From: Coriobacteriaceae bacterium
GTDB taxonomy: Bacteria; Actinomycetota; Coriobacteriia; Coriobacteriales; Eggerthellaceae
Direction of reading: 5' to 3'
Assembly (NCBI GenBank): GCA_015062685.1
Contig: SUUE01000003.1
Span: forward strand, 186,001 to 250,000
DNA: 64,000 nt
In this document: in pieces, positions 1 to 8,895 of the stretch
Numbering within the stretch: the first letter of the stretch is position 1
Layout of the letters: each line of letters begins with the position of its first letter
Notes under the pieces: model-generated
The model's database searches: none
Told to the model about the DNA's origin: nothing
Seen by the model: the letters and a program-made list of their open reading frames with translations, nothing else
Made by a program: the position numbers and the translations under genes

Positions 1-945
1 GGATTCCTGACCAACTTCGCGTTCTACGCCGTGTTCTCCGCCGTCATCTCCACGGCCTTGGCGAGGATCATGTTCGCCGTGAGCGGCATGATGCTGGCGA
101 GCTCGGCGCTCGGGCGCATTGGGGAAGTGATGGCTGCGCCGGTGCTCGACATCGCGGCCGACCCCGTGGCCCCGCAGGGCAACCGCGTCGAGTTCAAGAA
201 CGTCTCCTTCACCTACGAGGGCGCAGTCGTGCCCGCCCTGAAGGACGTGTCGTTTGCGGCCGAACCGGGCCAGACCGTTGCCCTGGTCGGGCCGAGCGGC
301 GGCGGCAAGACCACGGCGGCGAGCCTCATACCGCGCTTCTGGGACGCCTCTTCGGGCGTGGTTGAAGTGGGCGGCGTCGACGTGCGCGCCATGGACCCCC
401 ATGTGCTCATGGACCAGGTGGCGTTCGTGTTCCAGAACAGCCGCCTGTTCAAGACCTCCATATTGGAGAACGTCCGCGCGGCGCGGCCCGACGCCGCGCT
501 CGAGGAAGTGGAGGCGGCGCTCGACGCTGCCCAGTGCGGTGACATCATCGCGAAGCTCCCCGAGGGCATCAACACGATAATCGGCACGGAGGGCACCTAC
601 CTCTCCGGGGGCGAGCAGCAGCGCATCGCCCTGGCCCGCGCCATCCTGAAGGACGCGCCCATCGTAGTGCTCGACGAGGCGACCGCCTTCGCCGACCCCG
701 AGAACGAGGCGCTCATCCAGCAGGCGTTCGCCACGCTCGCCAAGGGCCGCACGGTCATCATGATCGCGCACCGCCTGTCCACCGTGGTGGGCGCCGACAA
801 GATCGTCGTGCTCGACTCGGGCGCGGTGGTCGAGGAGGGCACGCACGGCCAGCTCGCAGCCGCCGGCGGGCTGTACGCCCGCATGTGGGAGGACTACAAC
901 AAGGCCGCAACCTGGCGAATCTCGAGCGAGAGGGAGGTGGCCTAG
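1..945 (+). CDS. ABC transporter, exporter-type half-transporter (5' end outside window)
   Basis: The reading frame is open from the first base, so the N-terminal membrane helices lie upstream of the window. The visible part holds the end of the transmembrane domain, then a complete nucleotide-binding domain: Walker A GPSGGGKTT (around nt 289), signature LSGGEQQR (nt 601), Walker B IVVLDEA with the catalytic Glu (nt 661) and the H-loop His in IAHRLSTV. The layout (membrane domain fused to one ATPase) is that of ABC exporters, normally dimeric. The stop codon is immediately followed by the ATG of a second half-transporter, so the two probably form a heterodimer. Both precede an ECF-type import module, as seen in some IrtAB/YbtPQ-like metal or siderophore uptake loci. 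The substrate is not readable from sequence. Confidence 0.9.
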   Translation, partial: GFLTNFAFYAVFSAVISTALARIMFAVSGMMLASSALGRIGEVMAAPVLDIAADPVAPQGNRVEFKNVSFTYEGAVVPALKDVSFAAEPGQTVALVGPSGGGKTTAASLIPRFWDASSGVVEVGGVDVRAMDPHVLMDQVAFVFQNSRLFKTSILENVRAARPDAALEEVEAALDAAQCGDIIAKLPEGINTIIGTEGTYLSGGEQQRIALARAILKDAPIVVLDEATAFADPENEALIQQAFATLAKGRTVIMIAHRLSTVVGADKIVVLDSGAVVEEGTHGQLAAAGGLYARMWEDYNKAATWRISSEREVA

Positions 946-2688
946 ATGTTCGGGGAGAAATTCCAAAGGAAGTACGCGCTGAGCGACCAGGGCGTCGTCA
1001 CCACGAAGAAGGGCACCTTCTGGACCGTTGTCGCCAACTTGGTGGTCATGATGGGCATGGGCATCCTCTACTTGCTCATGATGCAGTTCATGGACGTTTT
1101 CACCGGCAGCGCGGAGCTGCCCGACGCTGCGGTGTTCTGCTTGCTCACGCTCGGGTTCGTCGTGCTCTCGTTCATGGTCCACTTCCAGCAGTACAAGGCC
1201 ACGTACGGCTTGGTCTACGAGGAGGTCAAGGCCATGCGCCTGGGCTTGGCCGAGCGGCTGCGCAAGCTGCCCCTGGGCTTCTTCGGCAAGCGCGACCTGG
1301 CGGACCTCACGGAGACCATCATGGGCGACGTGAACCGCATGGAGCACGTGTGGTCGCACGTGCTGGGCTATCTCTACGGCAGCTACATCTCCACGGCGAT
1401 CGTCGCCGTGATGCTCTTCGTCATGGACTGGCGCCTGGCCATCGCGTGCCTGTGGGGCGTGCCCGTGGCCTTCGGCCTGCTGTTCGGCAGCCGCCGCATC
1501 GCGGCGCGCAATGCGGAAGTGACGAAGGCGGCGGGGCTCGAGGTTTCCGACGGCATCCAGGAGGCGCTCGAGAACATCCGCGAGATCCGCGCGACCAACC
1601 AGGAGCAGCGCTACCTCGATGGCCTGAACGCGAAGATCGACGAGCACGAGCGCAAGATGATCAAGGGAGAGCTGGTCACCGGCCTGTTCGTGAACGGCGC
1701 GAGCGTCATCATGCGCCTGGGCGTGGCCACCACGATCCTCGCGGGCGCGACCCTGATCCTGTCCGGCCAGGTGGACTTCATGACCTTGTTCCTGTTCCTT
1801 CTGGTCATCACGCGCATCTACGCGCCCTTCGACCAGAGCTTGGCACTGATCGCCGAGGTGTTCATGTCCGAGGTGTCCGCAGGCCGCCTCATGGAGATCT
1901 ACGACACGCCCATTGCCGAGGGCACGGAGACGTTCGCGCCGAAGGGGCACGACATCGTCTTCAAGGAAGTGGGCTTCGCCTACGACGACGAGCAGGTGCT
2001 CAAGGGCGTGAGCTTCACGGCGAAGGAGGGCGAGGTGACGGCGCTCGTGGGGCCGAGCGGGTCGGGCAAGAGCACGTGCGCTCGCCTGGCAGCGCGCCTG
2101 TGGGACGCTTCGGCGGGAACCATCGAAGTGGGCGGCGTGGACATCGCGACGGTGGACCCGGAAGTGCTGTTGACCGACTATTCCATGGTGTTCCAGGACG
2201 TCACCTTGTTCGACGACAGCGTCATGGCGAACATCCGCCTGGGCAAGCGGGGCGCCAGCGACGAGGAGGTGCTCGCAGCCGCGGCGGCGGCCAATTGCGA
2301 CGAGTTCGTGGGCAAGTTGCCGCAGGGCTACGACACGCCCATCGGCGAGAACGGGGCGAGGCTCTCCGGCGGCGAGCGCCAGCGCATCTCGATCGCCCGC
2401 GCGCTGCTGAAGGGCGCGCCCATCGTGCTGCTCGACGAGGCAACGGCCTCGCTCGATGTGGAGAACGAGACGGAGGTGCAGGAGGCCCTTTCGCGCCTGC
2501 TGCAGAACAAGACCGTGCTCGTCATCGCACACCGCATGCGCACCGTGGAGGCCGCCGACAAGATCGTCGTGCTCTCGGACGGGAAGGTGGTAGAGGAGGG
2601 TGCCCCTGCGAGCTTGCTCGCCGAGGAGGGGAGCGTCTTCGCCCGCATGCGCCAGCTGCAGTTGGCAAGTGACCAGTGGAGTCTATAG
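946..2688 (+). CDS. ABC transporter, exporter-type half-transporter
   Basis: This 580-residue protein has an N-terminal six-helix ABC membrane domain (about residues 20-310) and a C-terminal ATPase with Walker A GPSGSGKST (about residue 368), signature LSGGERQR (about 473), Walker B IVLLDEATASLD and switch His in IAHRMRTV. The ATG abuts the TAG of the upstream half-transporter with no spacer, and the upstream GGGAGGTGG serves as ribosome site, so the two are translationally coupled. Length is normal for a half-transporter. It most likely pairs with the preceding protein. The association with the downstream ECF genes suggests the whole set handles one substrate, possibly a metal chelate, but that is inference. 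Confidence 0.93.
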   Translation: MFGEKFQRKYALSDQGVVTTKKGTFWTVVANLVVMMGMGILYLLMMQFMDVFTGSAELPDAAVFCLLTLGFVVLSFMVHFQQYKATYGLVYEEVKAMRLGLAERLRKLPLGFFGKRDLADLTETIMGDVNRMEHVWSHVLGYLYGSYISTAIVAVMLFVMDWRLAIACLWGVPVAFGLLFGSRRIAARNAEVTKAAGLEVSDGIQEALENIREIRATNQEQRYLDGLNAKIDEHERKMIKGELVTGLFVNGASVIMRLGVATTILAGATLILSGQVDFMTLFLFLLVITRIYAPFDQSLALIAEVFMSEVSAGRLMEIYDTPIAEGTETFAPKGHDIVFKEVGFAYDDEQVLKGVSFTAKEGEVTALVGPSGSGKSTCARLAARLWDASAGTIEVGGVDIATVDPEVLLTDYSMVFQDVTLFDDSVMANIRLGKRGASDEEVLAAAAAANCDEFVGKLPQGYDTPIGENGARLSGGERQRISIARALLKGAPIVLLDEATASLDVENETEVQEALSRLLQNKTVLVIAHRMRTVEAADKIVVLSDGKVVEEGAPASLLAEEGSVFARMRQLQLASDQWSL

Positions 2689-2703
2689 ACAAGGAAGGAA
2701 ATC

Positions 2704-3291
2704 ATGCAAACTCAGGAAAGAATCAACGGCAAGGACCTCATCAACATCGGCATTTACGCGGCAATCTACTGCGTTGTCATGACGGCTGTCGCGATGATCG
2801 GCTTCATCCCCGTGTGTATGCCGCTGCTGGCCGTGCTCTGCCCCCTCGTCGGCGGCATAACCATGATGCTGTTCTACACGAAGGTAAAGAAGTTCGGCAT
2901 GATCACCATCATGGGCACCATCATCGGCTTGTTTCTGATGGTTACGGGCATGGGGGTCTGGCCTGCCGTTTTCGGCTTCGTGTTTGGCTTGCTCGCCGAC
3001 TTCATCGCCAAGAGCGGCGGTTATGCGAGCGCGAAGAAATGCACGTTGAGCTACGCAACCATGTGCCTCACCATTTTCGGGAACTACATTCCTCTGTACC
3101 TCAACATCGACGAGTACTTCTCGACGCGCCAGTCTTTTGCGGGGACGGATTACGTGACGACCCTCGCTTCCGTCATGCAGCCGTGGACGGCCCCGCTCAT
3201 CTTCGCTGCCTGCTTCGCGTTCGGGGCGCTGGGGGCGGTTCTCGGCCAGAAGCTGCTGAAGAAGCATTTCGAGAAAGCGGGCGTCGCCTAA
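2704..3291 (+). CDS. MptD/Trep_Strep-like ECF transporter S component
   Basis: A 195-residue, almost entirely hydrophobic protein with about five to six membrane helices and a short polar N-terminus. It looks like the substrate-binding S component of an energy-coupling-factor importer, in the group often labelled MptD or Trep_Strep (TIGR02185). The context supports this: the next two genes are a CbiQ-type T component and a double ATPase. A good ribosome site (AAGGAAGG) lies just upstream of the ATG. Its TAA overlaps the ATG of the next gene by one base (TAATG). S components set specificity, but the ligand cannot be inferred here. The fold assignment is by overall character rather than by a diagnostic motif. 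Confidence 0.7.
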   Translation: MQTQERINGKDLINIGIYAAIYCVVMTAVAMIGFIPVCMPLLAVLCPLVGGITMMLFYTKVKKFGMITIMGTIIGLFLMVTGMGVWPAVFGFVFGLLADFIAKSGGYASAKKCTLSYATMCLTIFGNYIPLYLNIDEYFSTRQSFAGTDYVTTLASVMQPWTAPLIFAACFAFGALGAVLGQKLLKKHFEKAGVA

Positions 3292-4046
3292 TGGCTTCGT
3301 CCGTCCTCCAGCTCGAGGGACAGAAGCGCGGGTTGGTCTTGGACCCGCGCACGAAGCTGTTCCTGCTCCTGACCATGGCGGTTTTCGGCTTGGGCGGCGC
3401 GGGCGGCAGCGCGGTGGACGTCGTGCTGCCGCTTGTCTTGCTGTTGCCCTATCCGCTCCTGTTGCTGGCCGGGAAGTGGAAGTGGGCGCTGTTCGGCGTG
3501 GTCGCCTACGTCGGCTCGGACTTGTTCCTGCTGTATGTGAGCCCGCACATCGGCGGCGTGCTGTCGTATATCACCCTCGGCAGCTGCGCTATCCTGAACC
3601 GCTTCCTGCCGAGCATCCTCATGGCCGCATACCTGATGTCGACCACGACCGTGAGCGAGTTCACGGCGGCCATGCAGCGGATGCACGTGAGCGAGAAGAT
3701 TATCATCCCCCTGTCGGTCATGTTCCGTTTCTTTCCCACCGTGGCAGACGAGGCGGCCTCCATCGGCACGGCCATGCGCATGCGCGACATCCGCATGGGC
3801 GGGAGCAACATGGCCAAGGCGCTCGAATACCGCATGGTGCCGCTTATGACGTGCTGCGTGAAGATCGGCGAAGAGCTTTCGGCCGCCGCGCTGACGCGCG
3901 GCCTCGGCGGCACGGTGAAGCGCACGAACATCTGCAAGATCGGCTTCAGGGTGCAAGACGCCATTGCGCTCGTGATATGCGCGGTTCCCTGGGTGCTGCT
4001 GGTCGTTGACGTCTTCAACCGGGGATTGAACGGAGTACTGCTGTGA
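3291..4046 (+). CDS. ECF transporter T component (CbiQ-like permease)
   Basis: A 251-residue integral membrane protein. The N-terminus has the short DPRTKL motif typical of CbiQ/EcfT proteins, followed by four to six helices. Residues about 165-185 contain the cytoplasmic coupling-helix region ending in AMRMRDI, which resembles the Ala-Arg-Gly-type signatures that contact the ATPases. It would link the S component to the ATPase pair during import. The start ATG at 3291 shares a base with the upstream stop, and the stop TGA overlaps the GTG start of the ATPase gene by three bases, so S, T and A proteins should be made together. Confidence 0.85.
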   Translation: MASSVLQLEGQKRGLVLDPRTKLFLLLTMAVFGLGGAGGSAVDVVLPLVLLLPYPLLLLAGKWKWALFGVVAYVGSDLFLLYVSPHIGGVLSYITLGSCAILNRFLPSILMAAYLMSTTTVSEFTAAMQRMHVSEKIIIPLSVMFRFFPTVADEAASIGTAMRMRDIRMGGSNMAKALEYRMVPLMTCCVKIGEELSAAALTRGLGGTVKRTNICKIGFRVQDAIALVICAVPWVLLVVDVFNRGLNGVLL

Positions 4047-5434
4047 TATCAATCGATCATGCGAGCTTTCGGCACCATAACGCCGAAGCTCCTTCGCTCA
4101 TCGACGTTTCCCTTTCCGTGGGCGCGGGGGAGTGCGTTTTGCTCTGCGGTGCTTCCGGAAGCGGCAAGACCACGCTCACGCGCTTGATCAACGGACTTAT
4201 CCCGCACTACTACGAAGGGGAGATGGAGGGGAGCGTCCGCGTTGGGAGCCTCGACGTCACCTCGGCCGAGCTCTACGAGACGGCGCGCGTGGTGGGGAGC
4301 GTCTTCCAGAACCCGCGCAGCCAGTTCTTCTGCGTGGACGCCACGAGCGAGCTGGCGTTCGGCTGCGAGAACATGGGCATGCCCGAGGAGGAAATCGTCG
4401 AGCGCGTGGGAGAAGCCGCGCGCGAGATGGGCGTCGAGGGCCTGCTCGACCGCAGCCTGTTCGCGCTTTCCGGGGGCGAGAAGCAGAAAATAGCGTGCGG
4501 GTCCGTGTCCGCGCTGCGGCCGGACGTGTTCGTGCTCGACGAGCCGAGCTCGAACCTGGACCTGGCGTCTATCGACGACTTGCGCGAGCGCCTGAAGGCG
4601 TGGAAGGCGGACGGCAAGACCATCGTCATCGCCGAGCACAGGCTTTACTGGCTCAGGGACGTGTGCGATCGCGTGGTGTGCATGAAGGATGGCCGGGTGG
4701 CCTTCGACATGCCCATGGAGGAGTTCGCGCGCTTCTCGGAAGACGAGTTCCGGGCGTATGGCCTGCGCTCGCTCCAAGCTAGCCAGGAGTTCGTGCCGAT
4801 GCATGTCGAGGGCTTCGCCGAGCGCATGACGCTGCGCCGTTTCGACTACGCCTATGGCGGCGTGGATGCGCTCCGCATCGGCGAGGTCGAGTTGCCCGAG
4901 GGGGAGGCGATCGCGGTGGTGGGACCGAACGGCGCCGGCAAATCCACCTTCGCCAAGAGCCTCTGCGGGCAGCTGCGCAGGAGCAAGGCCGCCATCGAGA
5001 TGGGTGGCGTTTCCCGCAGCAGGAGGGCGTTGTCCAAGAGCTCGTACATGGTGATGCAGGACGTCAACCACCAGCTGTTCTGCGAGACGGTGGACGAGGA
5101 GCTGCGGCTGGGAACGAATGCAAGCGACGCCCAGGTTGCCGAGATGCTCGATGCGCTCGGCTTGACCGCCTTGGCCGATCGTCACCCTATGAGCCTGTCC
5201 GGCGGCCAGAAGCAGCGCGTTGCCGTGGCATCGGCCCTTCTCTCCGGGAAGGACCTGCTCGTGTTCGACGAGCCGACGAGCGGCATGGACTTCGAGAACA
5301 TGGAGCGGGCTGCGGCGCTCATCAGGTCCTTGCGCGGAAAGGCGAGCGTGTTCGTCGTCACGCACGACCCCGAGCTCGTCGAGCGCTGCTGCACGCGGGT
5401 CGTCCGCTTGGAGCATGGCGCTATTGCGTCCTAG
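4043..5434 (+). CDS. ECF transporter double ATPase (fused EcfA-A')
   Basis: A 463-residue protein with two full ABC ATPase domains in tandem. Domain 1 has Walker A GASGSGKTT (about residue 37), signature LSGGEKQK (about 142) and VLDEPSSNLD. Domain 2 has Walker A GPNGAGKST (about 294), signature LSGGQKQR (about 385) and VFDEPTSGMD. Most ECF systems use two separate ATPases, so this is the fused form. The GTG start overlaps the T component's stop (GTGA). No substrate-binding protein is encoded, as expected for ECF importers. It is the last gene of the run; the next gene is 147 bases on and belongs to a different operon. Confidence 0.92.
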   Translation: MISIDHASFRHHNAEAPSLIDVSLSVGAGECVLLCGASGSGKTTLTRLINGLIPHYYEGEMEGSVRVGSLDVTSAELYETARVVGSVFQNPRSQFFCVDATSELAFGCENMGMPEEEIVERVGEAAREMGVEGLLDRSLFALSGGEKQKIACGSVSALRPDVFVLDEPSSNLDLASIDDLRERLKAWKADGKTIVIAEHRLYWLRDVCDRVVCMKDGRVAFDMPMEEFARFSEDEFRAYGLRSLQASQEFVPMHVEGFAERMTLRRFDYAYGGVDALRIGEVELPEGEAIAVVGPNGAGKSTFAKSLCGQLRRSKAAIEMGGVSRSRRALSKSSYMVMQDVNHQLFCETVDEELRLGTNASDAQVAEMLDALGLTALADRHPMSLSGGQKQRVAVASALLSGKDLLVFDEPTSGMDFENMERAAALIRSLRGKASVFVVTHDPELVERCCTRVVRLEHGAIAS

Positions 5435-5533
5435 GCCCCTCTTCCGCCTGGGCTGTCCGCCGCGTCGTGGCCGATAGCCGGCAATTGTTCGCGTTTCATA
5501 GACAAGTGGTGAGAAGGAACTTTATCCGTAGAT

Positions 5534-5547
5534 TATTGTGTACAATA
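5534..5547. promoter_or_regulatory. Short perfect palindrome, candidate operator
   Basis: TATTGT-GT-ACAATA has perfect 6-bp arms. It sits 35 bases ahead of the ATG of the reductase-ligase fusion gene, in AT-rich DNA that is otherwise promoter-like. It could be a repressor site for the four-gene operon. No cognate regulator is encoded next to it, so this is a suggestion only. Confidence 0.35.
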
Positions 5548-5581
5548 TGATAGCAAGCAATAAAACGGAAAGGTATCCATC

Positions 5582-8356
5582 ATGCGGCGATGCGCGCTTG
5601 TGACAGGCGGGAGTGGCTTTCTCGGAGGATATGTCGTACGCGACCTGCTCGAAGAGGGTTTCGACCAGGTCGTCGTGCTCATGCGCGGGAAAAGCGAGGA
5701 CGATTGCGCGAGGCGCTTGCGAGCGCTCTGGTGGGAGCGCGCCGAGCTGAGGGATGCGGTGGGCGATCGCGTCACGGTGGCTTGCGGCGACATCACGATG
5801 GAGCGCCTGGGGCTCGAGCCGGCCGCATACGACGAGCTCGCGCGTTCAGTCACGCACATCGTGCATGCGGCGGCGGAGATCGGCGTGAACGAGACCGCCG
5901 AGCGCTTCGGCAAGGTGAACGTGGACGGCGCGTTCAACGTGCTGGCCCTCGCCGGCGAGGCGGTGCGCGCCGGCAGTCTGCAGCGGCTCGTTCACGTGTC
6001 GACGGCCTACGTGGCGGGCGCCCGCGAGGGGCGCGTGCTCGAGGGGGATCTGGTGGACTCTGGCTTCAACAGCCTGTACGAGCAGAGCAAGTTCGGTGCC
6101 GAGCAGCTCGTGCGCGACGCGGCCGACTTCGTCCCGGCCTGCATCGTGCGCCCGGCGCAGATCGTGGGCGATTCGGAGTCGGGCTTCGTCGCGACGTTCA
6201 ACACGCTGTACTACCCGCTGAAGCTGTACCTGAAGGGGCAGCTCCCCGTGTTGCCCGTTTCCGCCGGCCAGAAGATGAACATGGTGCCGGTGGACTACGT
6301 GTCGCGCATGGCCGTGCGGGCCCTCTTGGAGCCGGGTGCACAGGGCACGACCTACCACGCCGTCATTCCGACGGACTCCCAACCGACGGCTGGCGAGCTC
6401 CTCTCGTTCGTGCGCGAGTGGGCGGTCGACAACCTGCGCTTCGACCCGGGCAAGCCCGTGTTCCTGCCCGTTCTGGGAGCCCAGGCTGCGGGCAGGAAGC
6501 GCAACATGGCGGCGTCCGACGCCCCCAAGCGCAAGAGCCCGCTGCAGAACATGCTGGCGCTGGCACCGTACTTCCGGGAGAGGCGGACGTACGACACGGC
6601 GAACGCCGAGGCGCTGCTCGGGCGCGATTTCCCCGCTTGGCGGGATTACATGCCGCGACTGTTGGAGTACGCCGCCCGCAAGGGCTTCCTCAACCATACG
6701 GGCCGCACCGTGTTCGAGCAGATGCTCGTGCGCCTCGGCGGCTCTCGGAACACGGTTACCTACTACGACGTCTCGCGCGAGGGCATGAGCAGGCTCGAGG
6801 GCGCAGAGGCGCGCGAGAGCATCCTGAGGCTCGCATCGGCCCTGAGCGCCCGGGGCATAGGCGAGGGCGACCGCGTGGTGCTCGCGGGCGTCAACTCGAC
6901 GCGCTACCTCATCGCCGATGCGGCGACGGGGCTCGTGGGCGCGACGAGCGTCCCCCTGTACTACACCTCGCCGGTTGACGACATCGTCTCGCTGTCGCGA
7001 AAAAGCGGCGCCAAGCTGGCGTTCATCGGTACGGAGAAGCTGCTCGGCGAGCTGCCGGGGCATATGGATATTCCCCTGGTCTCGCTCCTGGACGGCGAGC
7101 ATGAGGGCGTCGTCGGGTGGGGCGATTTCCTGGCGGGGGCCGGCGAAGCGCACGACATCGTGCCGCCTTCCCCGGGCGACGTGGCGACCATCCGCTACAC
7201 GTCCGGCACGACGGGCGATCCCAAGGGCGTGACGTTCACCCAGAGCCAGCTGCGCTGGATGGGCGAAGTGATGCCTGCGGTGCTCGACTGGCGCACGCGC
7301 AACGGCAAGCTGCGCTACCTGTCGTTTCTGCCCATGAGCCATGTGGTCGAGGGGATATTGGTGGCATATGCGCCCTATTTCATCCTATCGGACATCGAGA
7401 TGTACTTCCTCAGGGACTTCGACGCGCTTACCGAGGCGCTGCCGAAGGTCCGTCCGACGCTGTTCTTCAGCGTGCCGCGCTTCTACGAGAAGGTGTGGGA
7501 CCAGTTCGAGTCCTCGGGAATCGGCCAGCGTTTCCTCGCGATGGAGGAAGGCCCCGCAAAACGTGCGCTGGCGCGGGTGGCGCGCGTGGGTCTGCTGCGC
7601 AAGGCGGGGCTCGACCAGTGTAGGCAGCTCATCGTGGGGTCGGCGGCGGTGAGCATGGACCTGCTCGAGAACTACCGCAGCCTGGGCATCGAGATCCACA
7701 ACGCCTACGGCGTGACTGAGGCGCCGCTCATCGCGCTCTCGCGCCTGGGCGAGAACGAGCTCGGCAGCGTGGGCGCGCTCCTTCCCGAGACGACTGCCGA
7801 GATCAACGACGAGGGCGAGATCATGATCTCGGGCCCGCAGGTGACGGCCGGCTATGACGGGCGCGGTTCCTGCCTGAACGAGAGGGGCTTCTTCGAGACG
7901 GGCGATTTGGGCAAGTGGTCCAAGCGCGGCAACCTGGTGATCGAGGGGCGCAAGAAGGAGCTCGTGATTACCTCGTACGGCAAGAACGTGAGCCCCGAGA
8001 AAGTGGAGACGCTGCTCAAGGGCATACCGGGCGTGAGCGAGGCGCTGCTGGTGGGCGACGCCCGCCCGTACGTGTGCGCCCTGCTGTGGCTCGAGGACGA
8101 TGCGCGCGAAGGCTTCGATCCGGCTGCGCTCGACACGGCGGTTCTCGCGTGCAATATGCGGCTCTCGCACCCCGAGCAGGTGAAACGGTGGGCCGTCATG
8201 GATGGGCGGCTGAGCATTGCGGAGGGCGAGCTGACGCCCAACTTGAAGCTGCGCCGGCGCCGCGTGACCGAGGTCAACGGCACGACCATCGACGCGCTCT
8301 ACGGGAACGACTACGCAGGAGCCGCCGGCGCCCTGCACGTGGGAGCGCAGCGGTGA
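5582..8356 (+). CDS. Fused extended-SDR reductase and acyl-adenylate/acyl-CoA ligase
   Basis: A 924-residue two-enzyme fusion. Residues 1 to about 365 form an extended short-chain dehydrogenase: NAD(P)-binding VTGGSGFLGG at residues 8-17, a HVSTAYV strand, and the catalytic YxxxK as YEQSK near residue 165. This resembles thioester-reductase and fatty-acyl-reductase domains. Residues about 370-924 form an AMP-binding ligase: YTSGTTGDPKG (about 537), YGVTEAP, TGDLGKW, and the LTPNLKLRRRRV tail usual in long-chain acyl-CoA synthetases. Carboxylic acid reductases put the adenylation domain first and a carrier domain between; here the order is reversed and no phosphopantetheine-carrier motif is visible. 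It could activate and reduce a carboxylic acid, or catalyse two separate steps as OleC/OleD do. The ATG follows AAAGG. The gene overlaps the next one by four bases. Confidence 0.85.
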   Translation: MRRCALVTGGSGFLGGYVVRDLLEEGFDQVVVLMRGKSEDDCARRLRALWWERAELRDAVGDRVTVACGDITMERLGLEPAAYDELARSVTHIVHAAAEIGVNETAERFGKVNVDGAFNVLALAGEAVRAGSLQRLVHVSTAYVAGAREGRVLEGDLVDSGFNSLYEQSKFGAEQLVRDAADFVPACIVRPAQIVGDSESGFVATFNTLYYPLKLYLKGQLPVLPVSAGQKMNMVPVDYVSRMAVRALLEPGAQGTTYHAVIPTDSQPTAGELLSFVREWAVDNLRFDPGKPVFLPVLGAQAAGRKRNMAASDAPKRKSPLQNMLALAPYFRERRTYDTANAEALLGRDFPAWRDYMPRLLEYAARKGFLNHTGRTVFEQMLVRLGGSRNTVTYYDVSREGMSRLEGAEARESILRLASALSARGIGEGDRVVLAGVNSTRYLIADAATGLVGATSVPLYYTSPVDDIVSLSRKSGAKLAFIGTEKLLGELPGHMDIPLVSLLDGEHEGVVGWGDFLAGAGEAHDIVPPSPGDVATIRYTSGTTGDPKGVTFTQSQLRWMGEVMPAVLDWRTRNGKLRYLSFLPMSHVVEGILVAYAPYFILSDIEMYFLRDFDALTEALPKVRPTLFFSVPRFYEKVWDQFESSGIGQRFLAMEEGPAKRALARVARVGLLRKAGLDQCRQLIVGSAAVSMDLLENYRSLGIEIHNAYGVTEAPLIALSRLGENELGSVGALLPETTAEINDEGEIMISGPQVTAGYDGRGSCLNERGFFETGDLGKWSKRGNLVIEGRKKELVITSYGKNVSPEKVETLLKGIPGVSEALLVGDARPYVCALLWLEDDAREGFDPAALDTAVLACNMRLSHPEQVKRWAVMDGRLSIAEGELTPNLKLRRRRVTEVNGTTIDALYGNDYAGAAGALHVGAQR

Positions 8357-8895
8357 GGGCGGCCCTGCTGACAAGGCTTCCGCTTCCCGGGGCGGCGCGG
8401 ACAGCGGTTTCCGCAGTGCTGCTCGAGGTGTTCGCGGGGACGTTCGGCGTCGAGGCGCCCCGCGTCTTCGGAATGGGCCCCGACCGGGCCCTCTATGCGT
8501 TCAGGGAGTTCAGCGCAGCCTGCATGGACGAGGCGCTCTCCTCGCCCGTATACGCCGCGCGCAAGCGCGAGGAGCTGGAAGGGCGCGCCCGTGCGCTCGG
8601 CGAGGCGGTGCGGCGCGTGCTGCGCCCTGGCGACGGCGAGCTCGCGGGGCTCGTGTCGTACTTCTACGCCGCGATAGGCATCGACGTGGTGGCGCACGTG
8701 CCCGGCGCCCTCACGTTCAGGCGCTGCTATTTCGCGGGAGGCTACACGCCGGCGCTCTGCGCGTTCATGTCGGCGTTCGACAGCGGTTTCGTAGGCGGGC
8801 TCGCGGGTGGGGGCTCGTTGCGGTTCGAGGCGCGCATCACCGAGGGCGCTCCGTGCTGCGTTGCAACGTTCCCTGACCGGGAGGAGGCAGAATGA
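8353..8895 (+). CDS. Small protein resembling L-2-amino-thiazoline-4-carboxylic acid hydrolase family
   Basis: A 180-residue protein starting at GTG (GTGA overlap with the ligase stop) and ending in an ATGA overlap with the GMC oxidoreductase. The C-terminal third has an arginine-cysteine pair followed by a small-residue-rich helix and a final CCVATF strand. This pattern (Cys, then an acidic helix, then an EGxxCC-type strand) recalls the ATC-hydrolase family (PF14196), whose members are often of unknown function. No signal peptide or membrane helix is present. I see a family resemblance only, not a proven match. Tight coupling to the ligase and the oxidoreductase implies it acts on an intermediate of the same pathway. 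Confidence 0.45.
   Translation: MRAALLTRLPLPGAARTAVSAVLLEVFAGTFGVEAPRVFGMGPDRALYAFREFSAACMDEALSSPVYAARKREELEGRARALGEAVRRVLRPGDGELAGLVSYFYAAIGIDVVAHVPGALTFRRCYFAGGYTPALCAFMSAFDSGFVGGLAGGGSLRFEARITEGAPCCVATFPDREEAE

Noticed and set aside
885-2672. Long plus-strand frame overlapping the second ABC half-transporter
   Set aside because: Arg/Gly-rich low-complexity translation, shadow of the real transporter frame.
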